Part shown: one piece after another, positions 23,097 to 28,753 of the stretch
Layout of the letters: the number at the start of each line of letters is the position of its first letter
Position numbering within the stretch: the stretch's first letter is position 1
DNA from: Bacillota bacterium
Lineage (GTDB): Bacteria; Bacillota; Limnochordia; Darwinibacteriales; DTU012
DNA: 28,753 nt
Direction of reading: 5' to 3'
NCBI GenBank assembly: GCA_012521805.1
Contig: JAAYLQ010000133.1
Span: 1-28,753, forward strand
Translations under genes and position numbers: made by a program
Notes under the pieces: generated by a model
The model's input: the letters and a program-made list of their open reading frames with translations, nothing else
Database searches by the model: none
Told to the model about the DNA's origin: nothing

Positions 23097-24016
23097 TGTC
23101 CTCTCCTTCGCACCACTAAATACAAGAAGATGATACTGCCCACAACCCCCACGGTCAGTCCTATGGGAATTTCGTAGGGATAAATCATAATCCGGCTGAA
23201 GATATCACAGACCAGCAAGAAAACTGCGCCAAATAAAGCGGTTGTGATGATGGTATTGCGCAGATTATCTCCCTTATAGAGCGCTACGATATTAGGAATA
23301 ACCAGACCCAAGAACGGAATCCGCCCCACAGTAATGATCACTAAAGCAGTAATCAGGGCAACTATAGCAACGCCGGTGTTGACAACCAAATGATAGTTTA
23401 GAGCTAAGTTAGTTGCGAAGTCTTCCCCCATTCCAGCAATGGTAAACTGCTGCGCATATAGGTAAGCCACCACCAGTAAAGGAATACTTAAATAGAGCAG
23501 CTCATAGCGGCCTTTAATTACCATGGAGAAGTTGCCCATCATCCAAGTGGAAATATTCTGCACCAGATCGTAGCGATAGGCAATTACCGTTGTTACCGCG
23601 TCAATTACACTTCCCAACATGATCCCGATTAAAGGAACAAAAATTGTGTTTTTCTGCTTTAAACTCTGCAATATGGTCATAAACAACAGTGTTCCCAGGA
23701 GGGCTGCAGCAAACGCAGTGACCATCTTCACTAAGGAACCGGAAGCAGGAAACAGGATTAATGATATCAAAACTCCAAATTTCGCCGCGTCAACCGTGGT
23801 AGCAGTGGTAGGAGCGGCAAACTTATTGCGGCTCAACTGCTGCATAATTACTCCAGCGATGCTCATTCCCATCCCTGCAATTATTACTGCTATCACCCTT
23901 GGGACCCGGCTCAATAGGAGGATATTTACCTCATCGTTCATTAAATCGGCAGCGCCAATGCTGACTGAAATTACTGCCAAGACTACTAAGATTACAAGTA
24001 AATAGATGTTTTTCAT
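23093..24016 (-). CDS. Siderophore ABC transporter permease, YclN/FecC-D-like
   Basis: First gene of the iron operon, 307 aa. LLSRVPRVIAVIIAGMGMSI and GVIMQQLSRNKFAAPTT are FecCD motifs; VGRIPFLGLVIPNIVAL is the later conserved segment, and about nine membrane spans are seen. I start at the ATG at 24016, just after AGGTG; a TTG frame start at 24040 adds eight residues of no family likeness. A Fur-like box and promoter lie upstream. Confidence 0.92.
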   Translation of the reverse strand: MKNIYLLVILVVLAVISVSIGAADLMNDEVNILLLSRVPRVIAVIIAGMGMSIAGVIMQQLSRNKFAAPTTATTVDAAKFGVLISLILFPASGSLVKMVTAFAAALLGTLLFMTILQSLKQKNTIFVPLIGIMLGSVIDAVTTVIAYRYDLVQNISTWMMGNFSMVIKGRYELLYLSIPLLVVAYLYAQQFTIAGMGEDFATNLALNYHLVVNTGVAIVALITALVIITVGRIPFLGLVIPNIVALYKGDNLRNTIITTALFGAVFLLVCDIFSRIMIYPYEIPIGLTVGVVGSIIFLYLVVRRRGQ

Positions 24017-24058
24017 ACTGCACCTACCTAACAGCACCAATGGAGCACTTCATTTGGA

Positions 24059-24073
24059 TGAGAACGATTCTCA
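24059..24073. promoter_or_regulatory. Fur-like box
   Basis: TGAGAACGATTCTCA is a 7-1-7 palindrome (one mismatched pair) that matches the Bacillus Fur pattern TGATAATnATTATCA at 11 of 14 positions. It lies about 10-25 bases downstream of the predicted start of the siderophore operon, a normal repressor position. Confidence 0.78.
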
Positions 24074-24089
24074 CTCTCAACCCATGTCT

Positions 24090-24118
24090 ATCTTACCACC
24101 GCCTTTAGGAAAAATCAA
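24090..24118 (-). promoter_or_regulatory. Sigma-A promoter of the siderophore operon
   Basis: TTGATT (24113-24118) and TAAGAT (24090-24095) on the minus strand with a 17-base spacer. It sits between the terminator at 24121-24149 and the Fur-like box. Confidence 0.7.
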
Positions 24119-24120
24119 GT

Positions 24121-24149
24121 AAAAAACCCAGGCTTTCGAAAGCCTGGGT
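24121..24149 (-). terminator. Intrinsic terminator facing the siderophore operon
   Basis: A perfect 24-base palindrome (24126-24149, stem CCCAGGCTTT) followed on the minus strand by six T. The nearest minus-strand gene upstream is at 25461, on the other side of ylbJ, so it would stop transcription that has run antisense through ylbJ. It ends two bases before the -35 of the siderophore promoter. Confidence 0.88.
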
Positions 24150-24220
24150 AGGATTTAAGCTATGCATAAATAAGAACAAATCTCAATAAGTATAGTACAG
24201 ACCTTAAAGGAGGGAGCGCA

Positions 24221-25459
24221 ATGACTGGAACCCGATCAAGTCAAATGAAGATCTACCTAACAGCAGTGCTTGGTTTTGCTCTTACTTCAGCTCTGATAAT
24301 TTTTCCAAAAGAAGCTTTTATAGCATCACTGGAAGGTTTGAAATTATGGTTTGAAGTGGTGATGCCAGCTCTGCTCCCGTTCCTAATCATGGCAAAACTG
24401 CTAATGAGCTTAGGGGTAGTAAATTTTATCGGCGCATTGTTAGAACCGATTATGCAGCCGATCTTCCGCATCCCTGGCACAGGTGCTTTTGCCGTGGCTA
24501 TTGGGCTTGCTTCTGGCTATCCAATCGGCGCAAAAATCACAGCAGATCTCCGGAGAAGCAAACTCTGCACCCAAATTGAAGCTGAACGGCTGCTCTGTTT
24601 TGCAAACACCGCAGGTCCGCTGTTTATTGCCGGCGCAGTCAGTGTCGGTATGTTCGGTATGCCGGAACTAGCGGTAACCTTATTTTTAGCCCACTATCTC
24701 TCTGCCATTGCAGTAGGGCTGTTCATGCGCTATCACGGCCGCGGTCAAGAAGAACAATCTAAAACAAAGCAGAAAAAAATATCCCTAACCGAAGCGGTGC
24801 ATGCCCTTGTAGAGGCACGCAAACAGGACAACCGGCCGTTAGGCCAGCTGTTTCACGAAGCTGTATCCACAAGCTTTCCATCCCTGTTCTTCATCGGCGG
24901 TTGTATCGCTGCATTTTCTGTTCTATCTCGCATACTTGAACTCACAGGCATTACGCCCCTGTTAGCAGATATCGTATCACCGGTGCTGGCAGCTGCCAAC
25001 ATCAATCATGACCTGATCAAGGCTGTCTTTGCTGGATTTTTAGAAATTGATATTGGGGCTGCAGCAATCAGTCAGAGCACGGCGTCGATAGTGCAGAAAG
25101 CCGCTGCAGTCAGTGCAGTCCTTGCCTGGAGTGGACTTTCAGTCCATGCACAAGTAGCAGCCATGATCCATGATACCGACTTGAGAATGAAACCTTACAT
25201 CATTGCCCGGGCACTCCATGCTATCTGCGCCGGGATAACAGCCGCCATTGTTTACCGACCTCTCCAGAATGTCTGGCAGCGCTTCAGCTTTGCTGTGCCA
25301 GTCTTCTCCAGTTACACTGAAGCCACAACACCCTTTTTCCCAGTTTTAACCGCTTCGGTAAAAGCAGCAGTCGGGATTGGCGCTGTAATAATCGCTGCAG
25401 TATTAATTTTATGTACCCTCAATCGAGTGATCGTCTTTTGGGTTAACCAGCGATCTTAA
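24221..25459 (+). CDS. ylbJ: Sporulation integral membrane protein YlbJ
   Basis: A 412-aa polytopic membrane protein of the YlbJ family, needed for spore cortex formation in Bacillus, where it is made in the mother cell under sigma-E. The family signature FAVAIGLASGYPIGAKITAD is near residue 90. LLPFLIMAKLLMSLGVV and GFLEIDIGAAAI lie in membrane segments typical of the nucleoside-recognition/gate fold. The ATG at 24221 follows AAAGGAGGGAG. TATAGT at 24191 could be a -10, but I see no good -35 or clear sigma-E pair. It lies on the opposite strand to its usual neighbours coaD and yceD and is convergent with the coiled-coil gene, one base between the stops. Confidence 0.92.
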   Translation: MTGTRSSQMKIYLTAVLGFALTSALIIFPKEAFIASLEGLKLWFEVVMPALLPFLIMAKLLMSLGVVNFIGALLEPIMQPIFRIPGTGAFAVAIGLASGYPIGAKITADLRRSKLCTQIEAERLLCFANTAGPLFIAGAVSVGMFGMPELAVTLFLAHYLSAIAVGLFMRYHGRGQEEQSKTKQKKISLTEAVHALVEARKQDNRPLGQLFHEAVSTSFPSLFFIGGCIAAFSVLSRILELTGITPLLADIVSPVLAAANINHDLIKAVFAGFLEIDIGAAAISQSTASIVQKAAAVSAVLAWSGLSVHAQVAAMIHDTDLRMKPYIIARALHAICAGITAAIVYRPLQNVWQRFSFAVPVFSSYTEATTPFFPVLTASVKAAVGIGAVIIAAVLILCTLNRVIVFWVNQRS

Positions 25460-25460
25460 G

Positions 25461-25943
25461 TCAGCTGTTAACAGCGGTAGTAGTATTCCGATTTTCTTTC
25501 TTTAGTTCTTCCTGTCCTCTAATCACCACTTTTAGAGTTTTATCTAATGTTTGCCTTAAGTCAGACAGGACGCCATGGGCATATTCCTCCGAACCCTTGA
25601 TTAGTTCCTGGGCTCTTTGATGTGCTTCTGCTAAAATCTGCTTAGCTTCTTGTTGGGCCTGGCGGTAAATCTCACTTTCTTTCAGCATTCTAGCTGCCTG
25701 TTCTTTAGCTTGGGCAATAATCCGTTCCGCCCGCTGCTGTCCTTCCGAAATAACGCGATCCTTTTCAGTAGAAACAATCTCTGCCCGCTTCACTTCTTCA
25801 GGTACTGCATTGCGAATCTTCTCAATTAGTTCTAACAGCTCGTCCGAATCCAAAAGCACCCGCCCGGTTAATGGGATCTCGGGAGCGTTGTCGATCAGAT
25901 CCTCTAACTTATCGAGAAGAATGATCAAATTTATCCTATTCAA
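25461..25943 (-). CDS. Coiled-coil protein of the coaD-ylbJ interval
   Basis: A 160-aa protein of unknown function found beside coaD in many Clostridia, often labelled ATPase although no Walker motif is present. The N-terminus (LLDKLEDLIDNAPEIPLTG then RVLLDSDELLELIEKIRNAVP) is the conserved part. Residues 60-140 form a long charged coiled coil rich in Ala/Gln/Glu (RAERIIAQAKEQAARMLKE), like DivIVA or the ATP-synthase b subunit. No signal peptide or membrane span is seen. The TTG at 25943 has AAAGGGG about nine bases upstream; the TTG five codons later (AGGA upstream) is an alternative. It follows coaD by six bases. Confidence 0.8.
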   Translation of the reverse strand: MNRINLIILLDKLEDLIDNAPEIPLTGRVLLDSDELLELIEKIRNAVPEEVKRAEIVSTEKDRVISEGQQRAERIIAQAKEQAARMLKESEIYRQAQQEAKQILAEAHQRAQELIKGSEEYAHGVLSDLRQTLDKTLKVVIRGQEELKKENRNTTTAVNS

Positions 25944-25949
25944 TCCAGC

Positions 25950-26441
25950 CTACCCCTTTCGTGCAATCTTATACTTGGCATAAAGGCGTTCAGCAACAGC
26001 CGGTGCTACCCACTGCGAAACATCACCGCCAAAACTAGCTACTTCTTTAACTGCCGAAGAACTTAAAAATGAATACTGACTGCTGGTCATCATAAACACG
26101 GTTTCAATTTCCGGAGCCAGATTGCGGTTCATTGCCGCCAGCTTAAACTCATATTCGAAATCGGTTACAGCCCGCAGTCCCCTCACTATAGCCAAGGCAC
26201 CTTTTTCCCGTGCATAGTCCACCACCAGACCATCGAAGCTTTCTACTGAAACATTGGTCAAATGTTTCACACAATCCTTCAGCATTTCGAGGCGTTCACT
26301 AGTGGTAAAGCATGCTGTTTTGCCGCGATTCTGCAGTACTGCTACATATACATGATCGAAAATTTCTGATGCTCTTTGAATAATATCTATGTGACCATAT
26401 GTAACCGGATCAAAGCTACCGGGACATACGCTGATTTTCAC
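25950..26441 (-). CDS. coaD: Phosphopantetheine adenylyltransferase
   Basis: CoaD makes dephospho-CoA, the penultimate step of CoA synthesis. The 163-aa protein begins (V)KISVCPGSFDPVTYGHIDI with the TxGH nucleotide-binding motif at T14-H17, and has the late FLSSSAVKEVASFGGD motif. The GTG at 26441 fits AGGAGG (six bases) and the family N-terminus; a frame start at 26459 would overlap rsmD. One base separates it from the rsmD stop. Confidence 0.96.
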   Translation of the reverse strand: MKISVCPGSFDPVTYGHIDIIQRASEIFDHVYVAVLQNRGKTACFTTSERLEMLKDCVKHLTNVSVESFDGLVVDYAREKGALAIVRGLRAVTDFEYEFKLAAMNRNLAPEIETVFMMTSSQYSFLSSSAVKEVASFGGDVSQWVAPAVAERLYAKYKIARKG

Positions 26442-26442
26442 A

Positions 26443-27000
26443 CTAATCCTCCTCAGCACGATAAAATCCTAAGACTGTATCTCCGTATTGTTGTTCCCTT
26501 ACTCGAGATAAATTCAACGCAAATTGAATAATTTCCTCTTTCTTGCCATATTCTGCAATCACCAAGCCGCCTGGTGTGAGCAGATTACTAGAGCTGATCT
26601 GCACGAGTGCCTTTTCCACCAAGCCGCTCTGGTATGGCGGATCTAAAAATATCAGGTCAAACTGCTGTCCCTTCCTACCTAAAATCCCTAAAGCCTGCAG
26701 AACATCATTAGTATAAACTTGTGCCCGATCTAAGAACCCGACAATCTCCAAATTTGTCCGAATCATTTTGGTACAGGTACGACTTTTATCAATAAAGACA
26801 GCACTCCTAGCGCCCCGGCTTAAAGCCTCAATCCCAACTCCCCCGTTTCCAGCAAACAAATCGAGAAATGCAGCATTATTAACTGCACTGCCGAGAATGT
26901 TGAATAGATTTTCCTTCACGCGATCTGTTGTTGGTCTGGTATTGGTGCCGGGTACACTTTTCAGTCTTCTGCCACGGGCACTACCCGCAATCACTCGCAC
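26443..27000 (-). CDS. rsmD: 16S rRNA (guanine966-N2)-methyltransferase RsmD
   Basis: A 185-aa Rossmann-fold methyltransferase acting on the 30S subunit. The S-adenosylmethionine motif is FLDLFAGNGGVGIEALSRGA and the catalytic motif DPPY is in LIFLDPPYQSG. I start at the GTG at 27000, giving the family N-terminus MRVIAGSARGRRL, seven bases after AGGAGG; the ATG at 27006 is only one base from that site. Confidence 0.95.
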   Translation of the reverse strand: MRVIAGSARGRRLKSVPGTNTRPTTDRVKENLFNILGSAVNNAAFLDLFAGNGGVGIEALSRGARSAVFIDKSRTCTKMIRTNLEIVGFLDRAQVYTNDVLQALGILGRKGQQFDLIFLDPPYQSGLVEKALVQISSSNLLTPGGLVIAEYGKKEEIIQFALNLSRVREQQYGDTVLGFYRAEED

Positions 27001-27176
27001 AGCCATTCCTCCTAAGACTGGAAAAAACTACCGCATCCATTTTTGAATATTTGATGGGGCTTCTGCCACATAATAGCAGTGAAGAGATTGACCCTCCCCA
27101 AAAGGCACAGGAAGTGCAACCATTTATTTGGTTCTATTCTTCCTCCGGTTTCTCCTCTCCCTTATGCAGCAGCCCT
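27001..27176. other. recG-rsmD gap; tiny ORF possible
   Basis: The gap holds a 31-codon minus-strand frame (27028-27123, starting MVALPVPFGEGQ) whose nearest GGAGG is 18 bases upstream, so translation is doubtful. A plus-strand terminator lies at its right end. No minus-strand terminator or clear promoter is seen, so recG and rsmD could be co-transcribed. Confidence 0.3.
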
Positions 27177-27199
27177 TTAAGGCTGCTGCCTTTTTATTT
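27166..27199 (+). terminator. Plus-strand terminator at the recG 3' end
   Basis: On the plus strand GCAGCAGCC (27166-27174) and GGCTGCTGC (27181-27189) pair over 9 bp with loop CTTTAA, then CTTTTTATTT. The minus-strand side has no T tract, so it does not look like a terminator for recG. No plus-strand gene is known to end here. Confidence 0.65.
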
Positions 27200-28753
27200 C
27201 AGCGGCCAGCACAGGATAATTTTGCAATAACGGATCGCTTGAGAGCAGTTTTCGAGCTTCCTGCGCTGCCTGTTCCAGCAGCGGCTGATCGCGAATAATA
27301 TCAGCAAGCTTAAACCAGGGCTGACCCGACTGTCTGGTCCCCAACAGGTCACCTGGTCCCCGCAGCCTAAGATCAGCTTCCGCAATTTTTAATCCATCAT
27401 TAGTATGCCTAATGATATTCAACCGTTCTCGAGCCAGATCTGTTTTGGGATCTGCAATCAAAAAACAGTAAGCCTGCAGCTCAGCCCGGCCAACGCGACC
27501 CCGGAGCTGATGCAATTGGGCGAGACCAAAGCGATCCGCGTTTTCGATAACCATTACTGTCGCCGATGGCACATTCATGCCTACCTCAATAACAGTAGTT
27601 GAAATCAGCACATCCAGTTTTTTATCGTAAAAATCCTGCATTACCTCATCTTTAGCTTTGCCCATCTGGCCGTGCACAAGACCAACCCGCACATCCGCCA
27701 GTTGATACCGGGTCAGATTCTCCATTTCTTGAATAGCCGCTCTGGCATCAAGCTTGTCCGATTCCTCAACGAGAGGAAAGACTACAAAAGCTTGCTCTCC
27801 TGCTTTAACTCTTTTGACCACAAATCGATAGACATCATCCCGCTGATTAGGATGAATCAGCCTTGTATCAATCGGTTTGCGCCCAGCAGGCAGATCTCTA
27901 ATAATGGTGGTATTTAAGTCTCCATACAGAGTTAGGGCTAAAGACCTCGGTATCGGCGTTGCACTCATCACCAACAGGTCTGCACTGCCTTTATCACTTA
28001 AAGCTAAGCGCTGACGCACGCCAAAGCGGTGCTGTTCGTCAATTACAGCCAGGGTTAAATTGGCAAACCGAACTGTTTCCGAAATTAAAGCATGAGTACC
28101 TACCAAAACTGAGATTTCTCCGGCAGCCAGCTCCTCCAGGATCTTTTCCCGCTGTTTTGGAGTTGTTTTACCGATCAGCAGCGCCATCTTTACGCCTAGT
28201 GGCGTAAACGCTGCTTCCATCCGGTCAAACATCTGCTTGGCCAGCACTTCTGTCGGCACCATAATCGCTACCTGTCCACCAGAATCAACCGCTTTCAAAC
28301 AGGCATACTGGGCGATTACTGTTTTACCTGAACCCACATCACCCTGAATCAAGCGGCGCATCTGCAGTTCAGATTCCATATCATTTCTGACATCATCAAT
28401 CGCTCGTTTTTGGCCTTCAGTCAGTTGAAAGGGTAGATTAGCTAAAAATGACTTAGTCAAACTGCCGTCCGGCTGATTGGCAACTGATACCCGATTATGG
28501 CTGATTGCTCCCAAACTGATATGAAACAAAAAAAACTCCTCAAAAATCAAGCGTTTTTTAGCTTGAGCTAACTCTTCTTGGCTGGTGGGAAAGTGAATCG
28601 CGCGGATCGCCTGCTTTCTAGGGATAAATTGACTTAAAAGATGGGGCGGCAGGCATTCCTCGACCAGGTCTAGATACTGCAGCGCAAATTCGATCCACTC
28701 TAACCGCATTCGATTGGTTACACCTGACACCAGAGGATATACCGGGACAAGGC
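27177..28753 (-). CDS. recG: ATP-dependent DNA helicase RecG, 5' end cut by window edge
   Basis: RecG remodels stalled forks and branched DNA. The visible frame (525 codons) enters from the right edge with VPVYPLVSGVTNRM, the end of the N-terminal wedge domain region, so roughly the first 150-170 residues are missing. The helicase core has motif I IQGDVGSGKTVIA, motif II DEQHRFG, motif III SATPIPRSLALTLYGDL and motif VI QLRGRVGRAELQAYC. The C-terminal LRLRGPGDLLGTRQSGQP is diagnostic. The frame is open through base 28752, so a start at 28730 would be an artefact of the edge. Confidence 0.96.
   Translation of the reverse strand, partial: LVPVYPLVSGVTNRMRLEWIEFALQYLDLVEECLPPHLLSQFIPRKQAIRAIHFPTSQEELAQAKKRLIFEEFFLFHISLGAISHNRVSVANQPDGSLTKSFLANLPFQLTEGQKRAIDDVRNDMESELQMRRLIQGDVGSGKTVIAQYACLKAVDSGGQVAIMVPTEVLAKQMFDRMEAAFTPLGVKMALLIGKTTPKQREKILEELAAGEISVLVGTHALISETVRFANLTLAVIDEQHRFGVRQRLALSDKGSADLLVMSATPIPRSLALTLYGDLNTTIIRDLPAGRKPIDTRLIHPNQRDDVYRFVVKRVKAGEQAFVVFPLVEESDKLDARAAIQEMENLTRYQLADVRVGLVHGQMGKAKDEVMQDFYDKKLDVLISTTVIEVGMNVPSATVMVIENADRFGLAQLHQLRGRVGRAELQAYCFLIADPKTDLARERLNIIRHTNDGLKIAEADLRLRGPGDLLGTRQSGQPWFKLADIIRDQPLLEQAAQEARKLLSSDPLLQNYPVLAAEIKRQQP

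Noticed and set aside
23619..24005. 128-codon plus-strand frame opposite the permease gene
   Set aside because: Antisense of a hydrophobic membrane protein, which often leaves a long open frame; no independent support.
25464..25475. Palindrome GCTGTTAACAGC at the ylbJ/coiled-coil junction, considered as a ylbJ terminator
   Set aside because: Only a 4-bp stem once a loop is allowed, and no adjacent T tract.

Overview
The window is a conserved housekeeping chromosome segment from a spore-forming Bacillota, most like a Clostridia- or Limnochordia-type lineage. The evidence is the FapR/PlsX lipid regulon, YlbJ, a SigH-family sigma factor, RbgA, YlxM and KhpA, and the order recG-rsmD-coaD ... yceD-rpmF-fapR-plsX-fabHDG-acpP-fabF-rnc-smc-ftsY-ylxM-ffh-rpsP-khpA-rimM-trmD-rplS-lepB-rbgA-rnhB. 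I cannot name the species. No tRNA, rRNA, CRISPR array, prophage or insertion sequence was seen, and no gene-free stretch exceeds 300 bases.

Almost everything reads on the minus strand, so the biological order runs from high to low coordinates. From 28753 down: the recG 3' part, rsmD, coaD and a coiled-coil protein gene. Then ylbJ lies inverted on the plus strand. Next is a four-gene ferric-siderophore ABC operon (23.1-24.0 kb permease, permease, ATPase, binding protein) with its own promoter and a Fur-like box. It occupies a place that, from recall, often holds ackA in related genomes. Then come yceD-rpmF (consensus promoter, strong terminator) and the fatty-acid operon fapR-plsX-fabH-fabD-fabG-acpP-fabF-rnc. 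That operon starts at a good sigma-A promoter with a FapR-like palindrome at the start site, and has an intergenic terminator between acpP and fabF.

Below rnc is the one unusual locus. A plus-strand gene (12459-13037) encodes an HTH protein fused to an S24/LexA-like domain that lacks the catalytic Ser and Lys. It is divergent from a SigH-family sigma gene and convergent with rnc, sharing 4 bases at the stops. The terminators of the convergent pair are interlocked: the best rnc-direction terminator lies inside the plus gene, and the plus-gene terminator lies inside rnc. The two mRNAs could therefore share up to about 370 bases of perfect complement, a natural substrate for the RNase III that rnc encodes. 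Two related palindromes 52 bp apart sit in the divergent intergenic region.

The lower third is the sigma gene (with terminator), smc-ftsY, and then a long SRP/ribosome operon from a near-consensus promoter at 6776-6804: ylxM, ffh, rpsP, khpA, rimM, trmD, rplS, lepB, rbgA, rnhB and an HD-GYP gene cut by the window edge. The genes jointly serve membrane-protein targeting, ribosome and tRNA maturation, membrane lipid synthesis and chromosome organisation. Many starts are GTG or TTG; I moved several starts to match ribosome-binding sites and family N-termini.
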